From contig CP136497.1 in assembly GCA_032768795.1 (NCBI GenBank), positions 870,501 to 934,500 on the forward strand: a stretch of DNA of 64,000 nt, given 5' to 3'. Under the pieces are notes generated by a model, which made no database searches, was not told where the DNA came from, and worked only from the letters and a program-made list of their open reading frames with translations. Each line of letters opens with the position of its first letter. Within the stretch, counting starts at the first letter, position 1. A program made the translations under genes and the position numbers. Positions 10,982 through 22,530 of this stretch are shown here, piece by piece. This DNA is from Tremella fuciformis (lineage: Eukaryota > Basidiomycota > Tremellomycetes > Tremellales > Tremellaceae).

Positions 10982-13404
10982 TCATATGCGACGCCACGCG
11001 GCTATGATCAAAGCGAGGTGAATTGCAGTCGATGCGGACACGATGCGCATTGGTAGCTTGAGATCTGCGAGGGACAGGAGAATCAGGGGTATAGTCAAGA
11101 TGCGAGGTAGGGTGATGCCTGATATCTGGGGCTGAAGAGACAAGAGCTATGCGTTTGTCAGATACTGGGTGGAAAGCGACAGGATGTACTCACCTTGACA
11201 AGAAGTATAGAAAATTGGATGACTTCGGGCGAGATGCGATCCGGGAATCTTGCGACGACAGGTCTAGAAGATTGTATCGGGACTACTTCGTCCTGTGGTG
11301 ACGGAAGCGCCAGAATCGGTCGTACCGGGGAAGGATATCGCCTCCTCCACTCCTGAAATCCAGCTTAACGTGATCCCCATGCAGAGGTGACGCTTACCTC
11401 GACTTCTGCGGTGGTGGGCGTCGAGTTGACAGGCTCCAGCCTTTGTGGCGCGTCTGCGCGACTTGCCGTGAAAGGCTGAGAGAAGCGAGATATCAGGCTG
11501 TTCTTAGAGCTTCTGCCCATCGCTGGTCGCTTTGTCTTAGCTCTAGACACCAACATTTATTGGTCGTTGGCAACTCACTAGACCCTTGAGACCGGATTGG
11601 ACTTTGTCCGCTCCAGGTCGCGATTCCGGAACCAGATTCACGAGACGTGAGAGCAGTAGTAGGAGATCGCGCGGGATATGGCGACGCTCGCAGGACTCGA
11701 CGAGCTCGGGTGAAGGGATGAAACTGGACATCGTCAGCACTATACCTCCCGACGTATCCACAGACTGGCAGACTAACCCAGGGTATGCCAGAATCTCCGC
11801 CTTGAGATCATCGAAATCCTCCGTATCCGCATACGGGAGTTGTAGGAACAACAATTTGTGCAAGATCATGCCGAGTGACCACATGTCGGCGTGCGAGTCT
11901 GAGGGACGCCAACGGCCCGTAGCATCCACTCTCAAGGTCTCGGGTGCCTGCAGAAGTCAGCAAAATGTATCGGACGTCTTCTTGATGGTGTACCATGTAT
12001 CTGCTGGGTCAGCTTTGACAACAAATTAGCGAACGATACTCGCTCCATGGTCCCGGTATGGCCCGTGCGCTCACGCTTGCCTCTGAGCATTTCCTCGGAT
12101 GTGCCAAAATCAGATATCATTGCTTTCGGTCTATATTGATCAGAAGGGAGTTCGAGCTCGCGCCGTCTCTCTTACATCAATTTGCCTTCCTCCCAGTGTA
12201 GTAGAACATTGGAACACTTTAGATCCAGATGAAGAATCGAGTTTTCGTGCTGCACGTCAGGCACCGACCTGATCGACATGAACATGCTCACGAGGAAAGC
12301 CAGTCCGGCAACAACATCGCCGAAAAGCTTGCGGACCTCCTCCAATCCTAGCAGGAGCACGCCCCTGGTCTCCGCAGCCTTATGGACGATTCCGCTTTGT
12401 CTGCGCTTCTTGAACGCCTTGATTCGCTCCTCCTTCGGTAGTTGACCAATGCTTTCTCCGTCCGCTATGTCGCCAGCCGACAGATCTGGACGGGCCGGTT
12501 GGTTCGAATGAGAGCGAGTCAAGAGAAATGTATCCAGATTGCCCGCGGTAGCGTACATCATGAGGACATGCAGAGCGGTGATGGGCGGCCCAAAACTGAG
12601 CGTCAGCTTGACACATATCTCGGCGAGCATATACCTAGAAAATCGGGTCACGTCTATCCATGCATGATGATATGGTATGATGTTGGGATGGCGGAGAGTC
12701 TCGAGCAGGCGGACTTCGCGTAGCATACGCTCGAGATACTCCTTCGAGCTTCCCACAGCTATCTTCTTTACGGCGTAAGTGCCTGGGCTAAGTCCTATGT
12801 CCGACTAGCACATCAGAGCCGTGCACTCACCAAGTACATTGCCTCCAATGACATGGGTTGCCAAATATACGCTCCCTTCAGCTCCTATGCCCAATCTGCC
12901 CTCTTCTCGAAAAAACCGCTCGTAATAGCCCTTGGCTGGTATGTCGTCGGCTTCAAGCTCGTGCACTGAGTCTGCCGGCGTGGGAGACCGAAACCTGCGA
13001 GAGGGAGTAGGTGAAGCTGGACGAGATCCTTCATGTGCGCGCTCGAGGATCCTGAAGTAGCTCGGACCCGCTCTGGGCTCGCCGCCTATATTTGGCAGAT
13101 CGCCTGGGCGCAATGGCGGCGAGACGGGAAGTGGCTGGTGGCATTCGGGGCAGAGCGGACGCTCTGCATGATCTACAGGTGTCTCTGATCTGTAGGGGAG
13201 AAGGAAGGTCTGGGTCGACGGTCCGGCCAGATTGTCAAACAGCTCAGGATGGGGGGTGACCTGAAGGGCGTGTGACGGGGGGTGATACAAGATGAGCTGA
13301 TTCGAAGTTTGGCTGTCCCGGTCAGCTCAGTCCGACAGCGGTCATTCTAGAGCTGACCCGATAGGTGTCCATTCCAGCGCTGGTACCATTATCTCATCTG
13401 TCAT
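10982..13404 (-). CDS. IKS1: Serine/threonine kinase, IKS1-like, with C-terminal membrane segment
   Basis: Protein kinase resembling yeast Iks1. The start is placed at the ATG at 13404; splicing joins this short exon to a QTSNQLILYHP block, the typical Iks1 opening. It is followed by a CPEC..LP zinc-type motif (about 13155), the kinase domain with GIGAEGSVY, YAVKKIAVG, HPNIIPYHHAW and a long insert after FGPPI, then LHLDLKCSNVLL, ISDFGT and MWSLGMILHKLLF. The HRD arginine is leucine (HLD) here, while Asp, Lys, DFG and the ATP lysine are kept. The last exon encodes a hydrophobic stretch (about 11000-11090) ending WRRI*, consistent with a tail anchor. At least seven introns. It converges with the decarboxylase gene and is divergent from VPS26. 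In Cryptococcus, IKS1 belongs to the mating-type locus. Confidence 0.8.
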
Positions 13405-13743
13405 GACGGAAGAGCTGCAACGAGTCTGAGACTGGGGGAGGGAAAGATATCATCTCACTGGGACGCGGGGAAATGGTCGGACCGCTTACAGTCTCCGAGA
13501 TTTCCCACGGTACTTCGGTTCACTGGCTGGCGGACCCGAGACCCGACCGGTGCACAGCCAGAACAGCGGCGTGTCGAGGTGATCACTTGCACAAAGCACT
13601 CATCTGATCTCGACAGACATTCTGCGACCTCAGGGACGATCATTCAAGGTCGAGCAGCGTATCACGGAACCGCTCTTAGCTGCGCACGACTCTCACACCA
13701 CTGAGCGGAGGTCGGGGCGGTCCGGTAGGACCGACAGGACACG
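13405..13743. other. Divergent promoter region between IKS1 and VPS26
   Basis: About 340 bp between two divergent start codons. Short open frames on both strands show no recognisable product. No clear regulatory motif was identified. Confidence 0.55.
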
Positions 13744-14899
13744 ATGGCGTCGTTCTTCAACTTCGGCGCACAGCCGGTAGATGTGGAGATCAAGCTACAA
13801 GGCGAGGAGGAGCGGAGACAAGTCGAGGTCAAGGGCGACAAGGACAAGAAGGAGATGTGTCCCGTGTACTACGACGGCGAGAGCGTAACAGGACAAGTGA
13901 GTGGCGGACGGTGGCGCTTGCATGGCCTGCCGGTTCTACGGCTGTCACCCCGCAGATCTGCGTGGATACCTTGACTTGCACAGATCTGACTGGCAGGTGA
14001 CAATACGTGTCAAGGACGGGAAGAAATTTCAGCATGACGGCGTACGGATAGAGCTCATCGGGTCAATAGGTGCGATTGAGCCTCCAGTGGGGTGGAATGC
14101 AAGGACGGCAGAGCTGATGCCCAGAATTGTTCTATGACCGCGGGAACCACTACGAGTTCGTATCGATGGCACAGGAGCTGGCGACGGCAGGGGAGATGCG
14201 CCAAGCGCAGACATATGATTTCACATTCAAGAACGTCGAGAAGCAGTACGAGTCGTACTCGGGCATCAACGTCAAACTGAGGTTGGTATTCCTCGTTTCG
14301 GCTCCAGAAGGAGGCACAACTGGTATCTAGTTTGCTGATGTCAGGTATTTCATCCGGGTAACACTGCAACGGCGGATGGGCGAGGTGATCAAAGAGCGAG
14401 AAATATGGGTGCACAGCTATCGCATGCCGCCAGACTCGAATACGAGCATCAAGATGGAGGTCGGGATCGAGGACTGCCTACATATCGAATTCGAGTACAA
14501 CAAGGCAAAGTCAACATCGCCTCGAGCCCTCCCTGGGAGTCGCTGACAAGCAGGTACCACCTCAAAGACGTCATCGTCGGCAAGATCTACTTCCTCTTGG
14601 TACGAATCAAGATCAAACACATGGAGCTCTCTATCATTCGGCGAGAAACGACTGGTTCAGCGCCAAATATGTACAACGAGTCGGAAACAATCACCAAGTT
14701 CGAGATCATGGACGGCGCACCGGTCAGAGGCGAGACCATCCCCATACGACTTTTCCTGGGCGGCTTCGAATTGACCCCGACCTTCCGCGAGATCAACAAG
14801 AAGTTCTCGACGCGGTATTACCTCAATCTGGTCTTGATAGATGAGGAGAACAGGAGATATTTCAAGCAGCAAGAAATCACGATTTTCAGGATCCCGTAA
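13744..14899 (+). CDS. VPS26: Retromer subunit VPS26
   Basis: Arrestin-like core subunit of retromer, which returns cargo from endosomes to the Golgi. Once the introns are removed the protein is collinear with Vps26 from start to end: MASFFNFGAQPVDVEI, a VTIRVKDGKKFQHDGVRIELIGSIELFYDRG block, a FTFKNVEKQYESY..NVKLRYF block, YHLKDVIVGKIYFLLVRIKI, and GETIPIRLFL..LTPT....RYYLNLVLIDEENRRYFKQQEI. Introns lie near 13898-13996, 14068-14126, 14280-14342 and 14507-14553. The protein is about 300 residues, normal for fungal Vps26. Stop TAA at 14897-14899. It converges with RPN6. Confidence 0.95.
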
Positions 14900-15127
14900 G
14901 CCAGGTCGAAACGAATGCGAGCGAGCTGACCGGTAGGGAAAACTAGACGTGGACTGCTCACACCCCAGACTACCCTGCAAGGGCTATACCCCCGACTAGA
15001 TACCCAACTTCTCCCCCTGCGGCCCCCTCGGCAGCTCATGCTTGGTATCTGACGAATATGGCATAGGGGAATACTGTCGCTGCGCATCCCTCATGGCGTG
15101 ATGTAATGCATGATACACATAGGACTC

Positions 15128-16895
15128 CTAAGCCAATTGTGTGGCCTACCTGTCAGCTCAGGAGCAGACTCAGTCAAATGAAACCCCACCTTGTCATATA
15201 AGCTCTTCACGACGTCTCCCATCTGTTTCAACGTGTCCAGAGCAGTGTTGTACATTGGCTGGTCGTCAGTCGGCTCCCCAACCCCGTTTCTGCGCTGACG
15301 TCTTCTACCGGCTCGTCATACACCTCCAGTGTCCCCACAGATTCATTAAGCACTCCGTGGAACACCTGATCCAAGATCATCTGGGACAGTCTGATGTTGA
15401 GCTATGCGCGATCCAAGGGTGGGGACAGCTCACTTCTCCTCAACGGTTTGGAGAGGCTGCCCAACCTCTTGCGCGACCCATGACAGCTCGACAGACGAGT
15501 ACGGCTCGATGACGCGAACAAGGTTCTGCTCCAGAAGGGTGTCGTACAGGAAAGACAGGTGGGATCGGATCAACGGGTCCTGCTGCAGCTCTGCCGAGAT
15601 CAGACTGGCTGGGGACAGTGACGAAGAGGCACTGACGCTCTTGATAGTCTTTCAAGGTGGATTTGAACATCTCAAGACTCCGTTCTTTCAGGGCAGTCGC
15701 GGTGGCCTTCATGGCATCAAGGTCTTTGCCGAGGTGAGGAGAGGCAGACTTGAGCAGCATGAGAGGTGCAACGTCGTCCGGCTGCGCGTCAGCTCTGACC
15801 GTCTGGATAGGTCACAGAGAAGCGACTGACGAGGCCCATCATGATCTTGCACAGCAGCATGTATTTCAGAGCCCTCAATGCTCTAGGGTCTTTCTCGTCG
15901 TTCTGCGCAAAGCCCTCGAAGGCTTCGAAGAAGTAGGAGTACGCCGTCTTGTAGTCTTTGTCGTCGGTGTGAATGGCGCCACTTTGGAGATCAAGAGAAG
16001 CCTGAAGGAGAGGGGGGCAGTAGACTGAGTTTGCAGTCGTCCGAGCAGAAGTAAGAGCAGTCTAAATGTCAGCTTCTGCAGTCCTCCTTCTGCCCGGTGA
16101 CGAAAAGCCCGCTGACCTTCGCTCTTGGCAGATTCTGGATTGCATGTGCCGCTCGTGACTCCAACAAGTACACCTCGGTCAAGATGATCTTGTCGTCCAG
16201 TTGCTTCAGTTCTTTGAGCAACCCTTCCGTAGCGGCAAGGGCTATCCGATAGCTCTGAGCATCTATTTGCCTGTATGTCAGCCGCGAGTCTACGAGCTCG
16301 GCACCAGTGATACACACAGGCCGATGAGCTTGATCTCAAGCGATTGGCGCAAGAAGACGCGCTTCTCTGTTCGAGCCCATTCGATGTTGTTCTTCGTCAC
16401 TTGCATCTGCAGGTCCCGAGCCGACGGGGGAAAGTAGTCGATCAGTGTCCGGACTGGTTCTCAGCACAGCTCTGGCGTCTCTCTCCTCCTCAGACGTTCG
16501 ATGCGCTCGTGATATGGTCGAATGCTCGTGACTCACTGAGCTTGGCCGTCTTTGCCTTGGCGATCTGGCTCATGAACTCCCGCGAATCCTCAACGAGCTT
16601 GGCGAGCTCCTGCGATTTTCTTCCTATCAGCCAGAGACTCTATCTCCCAGCTACACTTGCCCATGATCCCTGTAGAGCGCTCCCAGCTTGACCAGAGCCT
16701 GCTCCTGATCTCTCAACCCCTCTTCATCATCTGTCATGAGCATCAACCCATATGGTTGCTGGAAGGAAACGCACCGGCTTTGCGGCTGAGGATGGAGCGG
16801 TACAGCTGCTCAGCCTTGGCCGGATCGCTCGAGCCAGAAGCGTTCGCCTGATCCAGCTCCTCGCTGAAGCTCGCGGGAGCGACTGGGATGGCCAT
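15128..16895 (-). CDS. RPN6: 26S proteasome lid subunit RPN6 (PSMD11)
   Basis: Rpn6 is a PCI-domain subunit of the proteasome lid that clamps lid and core particle. It starts at 16895 with [17 protein letters not shown]. Conserved blocks are LRELKKLDDKI-like (here [22 protein letters not shown]), [43 protein letters not shown] and [12 protein letters not shown], then a PCI domain ([30 protein letters not shown], about 15460-15600). The 3' end was chosen because removing the intron at about 15145-15191 gives SLYDKATQLA*, the same ending as other Rpn6 proteins; the final coding exon is then only about six codons. One internal junction (around 16660) can be read either as GT-AG or as GC-AG. Confidence 0.92.
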
Positions 16896-17067
16896 TTTGC
16901 GTGAGGTTGCAAGCTAGAAATGTGGAATGACGAAGGAGATCAGGTGGACGCGCGAGCGCTTGACGACGACCGTTCGGGGAATTCTCGGAAGAATCACACT
17001 CCAGCTCTGTGGTCGGATTCAAAGGCTCGACAGTATCCTCACATCTACAGGCTGCTAGAAGGACACC
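16896..17067. promoter_or_regulatory. Short divergent promoter between RPN6 and TAP42
   Basis: Only 172 bp separate the two start codons, so both genes must be transcribed from this interval. No individual element was recognised. Confidence 0.5.
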
Positions 17068-18407
17068 ATGGCCTCGGCACCTCAGGCGGGAGCCTCGAAC
17101 CTCCCTCTACCGCAATTCTATGCGCAGACATTGGCGAGCCTCGTCCCCATATTCGACGACACAGTCTCCCTTTCCGACCCATCCGCTCAATTAACCCTGG
17201 CCACTGTGTTGGACAATCTCTACCTCATCTCGCGCATGCTCACTTCTCTGGGCGTGTTCTCGGATAATGAAACATTGGAAGAAGTGGGTGATGGAGAGCT
17301 GGTGTTCATGACTGTTCCATGGGTTTTGGGGGAATGCGAATCGAAAGTCGGTTTGGGTGGAAGGGACGACCGCATGGCCGCTCTGAAACGAAGCGAGGTC
17401 GGTCAATCATGACGAGGGGGACTTGAAGCTGATTGCAGGCTGGGTTGAACAGCTTTCTGGCGCTTCTGTCCAGCTACAAGGTCTTGTCGCCCGACGAAGA
17501 GGCCGAGTCATCTGCCATGGCGTCCGGGGCGGCCTCGCGAGATCCTGCGAGGAAGCGAGAGGCAAAGATCAGAGCGTACAAACGGGAGAAGGAGCTTCGC
17601 AAGCAGATCACGGTCAGCTGCTCCTCGAGTAAAGGTCCATTGGGATAGGCTGACGCTCAGCTGACGAGTCGTGATCGGCCAGACTCGTCGAGCACGCCAC
17701 TCACATTCATCATCTCTTGCTTGCCACCACCGCCCGGTCGCCCATCGGTGGTCAACATGACTGCGGCCTCCACTTCAGTGAACGAAGAGCAGACGGACAC
17801 CCGGCCAACGACGCTACTTATCCTTCGCCTGCTTCATACTCTTGCCCTGAATGCCCTTGGCACTATCGCCATGGAGCTGGACCTCTTGTCTTCTGCTCCA
17901 ACGGAACCGCCAGCTCGGCCTGAAGATCCACGGGAGAATCAGAAGCAGGAGGCCGATGGAACGTGGAGACTCGACCGAACACTCGGACAATATCAGCCTC
18001 GCGAGCTGATTTCTGGAGGAGGGCGAGTGCTTCGACCTTTCACGATCCTGCCGAGCACAAAAGGCCTCTCTGACCGGGAGCGGCTGAGAGGCGAGGTGTT
18101 CCGAGACGGACACCGGCTGCCGACGATGACTATAGACGAGTATCTGGAAGAGGAGAGGAGAAGGGGGAACATCATCACTGGCGGAGGGTAAGTGCACGGC
18201 CGAGTTGGTTGGCGGGACTGATGATTGCTCAGGCAAGCCTCGTATGATGCTCCAACCGAGAGCGAGCTGCTAGAATTGGCTGCGGAGGAGGATGGAACCA
18301 TAGCGGGCGAAGCGAAGTCAGAGCAAAAGCGCCTCAAGGAGGAGAATTGGGCCCAATACACCGAAGCAAATCGCAAAGGCGCCGGCAACACGATGAACAG
18401 AGGTTGA
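17068..18407 (+). CDS. TAP42: TAP42/alpha-4 type PP2A regulatory protein
   Basis: Tap42 binds catalytic subunits of PP2A-like phosphatases downstream of TOR. The protein opens MASAPQAGASNLPLPQFYAQ at 17068. It contains DNLYLISRMLTSLGVFSDNETLEEV and the helix that contacts the phosphatase: RKREAKIRAYKREKELR (about 17550-17600), the hallmark basic segment of the family. The C-terminus has QPRELISGGGRVLRPFTI, a TKGLSDRERLRGEVFRDGHRLPTMTIDEYLEEE block and KEENWAQYTEANRKGAGNTMNRG, all diagnostic for Tap42/alpha-4. Introns lie near 17398-17439, 17612-17660 and 18188-18233. Stop TGA at 18405-18407. Divergent from RPN6. Confidence 0.93.
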
Positions 18408-18652
18408 GTTTTGCAATGCATGTTTGCGGGACCGTGCAGCCCTCGACTATCCTGCAGACAGTCCAATTCAACCTTTGTATCTGCTCGTCCTTTCATCTGG
18501 GTGAAAGATTCCCCTGCGGTTTCGCTGACACGCGTCGCGGATTGACTTCCTTTACATATTGCCGCGGGACATGGTCGCCGCTTGCCAGTAGAAAGAGTCT
18601 CTCAAATACTCGAGCTCAGTGACACACCTAGGCTGTTCTCAAGAGCTCCAAG

Positions 18653-19834
18653 ATGGCCATCGTCGCCAGGACGCCGCGAACGCCCGGGGAGCTCTTCACG
18701 CACTTAACACTGAATGGGCCGCCCAGTGCGGTGCCGACGATCACCCTGTTTCCCCCTACACCGCCGGTCGAGCTGTCCCTGATCCCAAAGCTAGAGCAGC
18801 CGGGGTCCGCAAGGTCGTCTCGCTCTACTCCGCTTGCCGAGGTGTTGCGCTCGCCCTCACATGCCTCGTCTCCTGGCTCAATCCCCGCTGATGTCTCGCC
18901 AACTGCGAATAAACGATCCGCCCAGTCGATGTTGAAGCATCGCCGCCTCGCTTCCAATGAGGCGCGTCAACTGACCTTGCTCCTGACGCAACATCTCTGG
19001 CCCGTGCGGACCAACGCAAAAGGCTTGATGAAGGAGAGTATCAGTCTAGCTGAGAAGCTGCATGAAGCAGGGATCAGGTGGGACAAGCATCGTCGAGTCA
19101 TGGGCATGCACCTCAAAGGTGTGCCGGGAGCCTCACGGACCGACGCACAATGCTGACGAAGAGGCATATGGGAGGAAGGCGTACGGCTTGGAAATGCGCG
19201 AATGCCAGGGGGCTTGAGCGCGATGGAGTGAGTAGTGTCAGAGACGGTGTGAGAAGGTGTTGATCAGCAGCCTATATGTGCAAGGCAGCTTTTTAAGCAT
19301 AGCAGAGGAGCCACATCCTCTCGATCCCATGTCTGTCGAAATGTTGGAGTCCGAGCGAGGGCTGATGACAGGCCAATCCCCCTTGAAGTCCACCCTTCCC
19401 AGTTTGCAGCACTGCCCAAGCTCACCTTGTCACACACGGGGGTCACCGCTGCTCTGCCTGGCATGAACGATCACGCCGCCATACAGGAGCAGTCTACAGC
19501 TATTGTCCCGCAAACGCCAGTGACCGGGGCATCCATGCTCTCTCCCGCCATGAGCAGCGCAATGCCGCATGAGATGCAGCACAAGGAGAAGAAGCGGTGG
19601 AGGGACAAGAAGAAGCACGGGCTAAAGATCAAGGTCGACAGGCAAGTTTAGTTTCCCTCTCCATATCACCGCTCACAGCAGTCATCGGAAACCCCGGGTA
19701 GGCGCAGTGGCCATTCAGCAACCTATGACAGCGGTCTCGAGCCGTGGGTTTATCTTCGGCCGTATGAGGCGCTGGAGGAGGATCAGGCTCGGGTTCAAGC
19801 TGGGCAAGGTAGTCATCGATACTGTCCCTCGTAG
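18653..19834 (+). CDS. Hypothetical protein, five exons proposed
   Basis: Not recognised. The proposed start is the ATG at 18653 (MAIVARTPRTPGELF). Exon 1 encodes a Ser/Pro-rich region and then a charged helical block (KHRRLASNEARQLTLLL..LHEAGIRWDKHRRVMG). Introns near 19119-19164, 19228-19273, 19333-19375 and 19647-19680 keep one frame open. Three of these end in a branch motif next to AG (CTGACGAAGAG, TGATCAGCAG, CTGATGACAG), which supports the model. A lysine-rich stretch KEKKRWRDKKKHGLKIK (about 19590-19640) could be a nuclear localisation signal. The 3' end after 19680 is the least certain part. There is no membrane segment and no known domain. Confidence 0.5.
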
Positions 19835-20259
19835 CGCAAGACGGGTCAGCGCGGGCGGATGGGAGGTACGCTGAGCGCAATGCCAACATGCATTCGCCAC
19901 TCTGAGCCTCAGCCGTCTCGCCAGGAACGATCAGTCACGCTAGGCTCGGTGGCTTGTGCGTCGCGTGTCGGATGAGCGGACTTGACCTTTGGGACCCTGA
20001 ATCGTCCATCATGGTCTCGTCAACCGCGTCTTCCTTTTGATCTCTCATCTTGCTTGACCTTCTTCGTTCTTTCTTGTTCACGATCAGTTTGCTCTCACGA
20101 CCGGTGTGCCTCTATCTTGTCCACGACTAGCTACCTAGATACGAATTCACGATCTCACGCGGCGCCTGGTGCAGCTAGACCTGAACTCGGAAAGTTTACG
20201 ACCTCTGTGCCCAGACCTGTTGAATCGAAGCACCCGCTTCTCCCGAGACGACCGGCACT
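19835..20259. other. Intergenic region upstream of RAD21
   Basis: About 425 bp with no supported gene. The stretch 20030-20110 is T/C-rich (TTCTTTCTTG-type runs), consistent with a fungal promoter and 5' leader for RAD21. Confidence 0.5.
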
Positions 20260-22241
20260 ATGCTCTTGACCGAGCTCATCCTTTCCAAGCGCGGGCCGCT
20301 GGCGAAAGTCTGGCTCAGCGCACACCATGAGCGCAAGTTGAGCAAGCAGCAGGCGTTGGGCGTGGACGTGGAGGAGAGTGTCGGTGAGTGTCTGCCTTCT
20401 CATCTGCTACCCAGACCCAATGTCTGGTCAAGCTAGTCTGCAGAGTAACGCTGATGACAGACGCCATTCTCACCCAAGATTCAGGGCCCATCACACTTCG
20501 CATGTCCGGTCAACTCATGCTCGGTGTAACGCGCATTTACTCCCGCAAAGTTCAATATCTTCTTGATGACTGCAAAGAGACAAGGGAGAGAATCACATTG
20601 GCTTTCCGGCCTGGTATCGTCGACTTGCCTGCCGACCAGATCCACGCCTCGAAGAACGCCATCACCTTCACATCAGCCGATGTTGCTGCCGACGATGTCT
20701 TCGACTGGAACTGGGCAGCCGCACCTCTACCCGAGCTGACATCCTCCCAACGCCATGTCGCGCCCTTGTCAAAGACGCTACGCCCTACCACGCGAGAATT
20801 CGGTGCCTACAACTTCGGACGACCGGCTGCCGGTTCAATCTATGGAGGCTCGACAGCGTCTCGCCAGAGTTCGCAGGATCTGGATACCTCTCATCTGGAC
20901 TCGAATGACTTCTCTGGCGTCGATCTCGACTTGAGGCTAGACGAGTTTGACAGCAACTCGGTCGAAATGGGACGTAATGCTGCCACTCCGATGAGCTTCG
21001 AGCGCAGGAGTTTGAGTGTTCGTGGCAAGAGTGTGGAAGCTCCGAGCATTAGGAGTGGTGACATTACCTTTGAGCCTGGGTTCGACCTCGGACTCAACTT
21101 TGACGAACCACTTGACGACCAAGGATTGCCTATGCCAATGGGGGAGACGGACCGCGCTCGTCGCGAGACCTCGGCCCTGTCCACACCGCCTCCAACATCC
21201 CCTACTCAGGCAATCATCACCGCTGCGCCCGCTCAGCCTCGAGTAAAGAGGCTGAAGCTCCTCCAGGCGGACGAGGAGCTGGAGCTACCAGACGAGATCT
21301 TCGCCGCGAATTATGATCGCTCAGACATTTTGACCGAGGAGCGATATATCCCATCTGATCCGGAAGTCATCCGGCTGCAGAACATCATTGCGGATCCTGG
21401 CGCGTATTTTCTACCTACTCTCAACGTCGGCGGGGAGACCATGATCTACGCTGGACCTCAGGGCCTTGTTCCAGAGCTTGCAGAGCTATTCACATTCCCA
21501 TCGACCATCCTCCGTCGCCAACCACAGGACCGCGAGGAGCCGACTGCCGAGGACGAGCGTACACCCAAACGGCCACGGTTGGAATCGCATAATGCGGATG
21601 ACGACATCGAGGTGGCTCGGAGAGCATCCGCGTTGCCCTCCGAACACGGCTTTCCCGGATTCGAAGATCAAGGCCAGTTTGACCTTTCCATGGGACTCGG
21701 TCCACAGGATGAGCTCAGCTTTGATCTCGGCCTCGACACAGAAATGATCACCCCGAAGAAGAGGGCGGAGCCACGACCGCGATCACCTTCCCTTGCCCCC
21801 AGTCGAGCCGAGAGTATCGCTCGTGCGATACAGTTTGGTGACGAGGAGGGCGGGCATCCCTTGGCCATGTTTGACTCGCGACTGGAGCCCGAGAGTCTGG
21901 GTGAGACTCCTCAGAAAAGCAGTGTGGCCGAGAGCAGAACGAGTGCTGGGTACTCCAAGAATACGGGCATGGCTATGGGATTGTTGAGGCGCGAGCTGGA
22001 GGCGATCGAGCAGGAAAAGGTAGTCAGCTTTGAGCAGGTGGCGGACAAGGTGAGCTTCACATCAATATTCACAGCTTGTACCAGACTGATTGTTCAGGCG
22101 TCCCGACGCGCGGCATCGGCCTTTTTCTTCGAGCTCCTCGTTCTGGGAACCCGCGACAACATCCAATTGAAGCAAGAGAAGCCTTTCCGAAATATTGAGA
22201 TTAGAGGCAAAGAGGGGCTCTTTGCCGAGATCACCGCTTGA
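20260..22241 (+). CDS. MCD1: Cohesin kleisin subunit RAD21/SCC1/MCD1
   Basis: The kleisin closes the Smc1-Smc3 ring to hold sister chromatids together. The N-terminal domain that binds Smc3 is clear: MLLTELILSKRGPLAKVWLSAH, GPITLRMSGQLMLGVTRIYSRKVQYLLDDC, and FRPGIVDLP. The middle is acidic and disordered. The C-terminal winged helix that binds Smc1 is also present (ASRRAASAFFFELLVLGTRDNIQL..EKPFRNIEI). Three exons: 20260-20383, 20461-about 22050 and about 22099-22241. The protein has about 600 residues. The N-terminal sequence fits Rad21 better than the meiotic paralogue Rec8. A separase site was not searched for in detail. Confidence 0.92.
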
Positions 22242-22530
22242 GCTGCCATTTGGGATATCATCGTCATGAATAATGCATATACTCGAGTAGTTTTGATAGC
22301 TAGTGACTTATGGATTTTTGCCACCCTCTCCCAGTCGTGCCTGATTTCGCGATAAGTGAGCTGATGAGAGGATGATCAGACCGACCCTCGGATCGTCTGT
22401 TTCAGCTCTCGACTGTCACTTTCCCATCCATCCATCGGATTCTCTCTTTCGCGCGTAGGAAGGGCCAGGCGTGCAGAAGGATAGGAGACTCCAGAGGAAA
22501 GGGGTCGGCAGTCTTGAGCTGCACAACAGC

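Noticed and set aside
14996..15191. Alternative 3' ends of RPN6 (stops at 15091 or 14996)
   Set aside because: Only the acceptor giving SLYDKATQLA* at 15128 reproduces the usual Rpn6 C-terminus; the others add unrelated tails.
19808..19834. A 26-nt intron that would extend the hypothetical gene at 18653 to a later stop
   Set aside because: It is shorter than any other intron supported in the window.
280..20259. Pheromone precursor genes (short frames ending in a CAAX motif) near MYO2 and IKS1
   Set aside because: I looked through the intergenic stretches by eye and saw no convincing short frame with a CAAX end; a systematic search could still find one.
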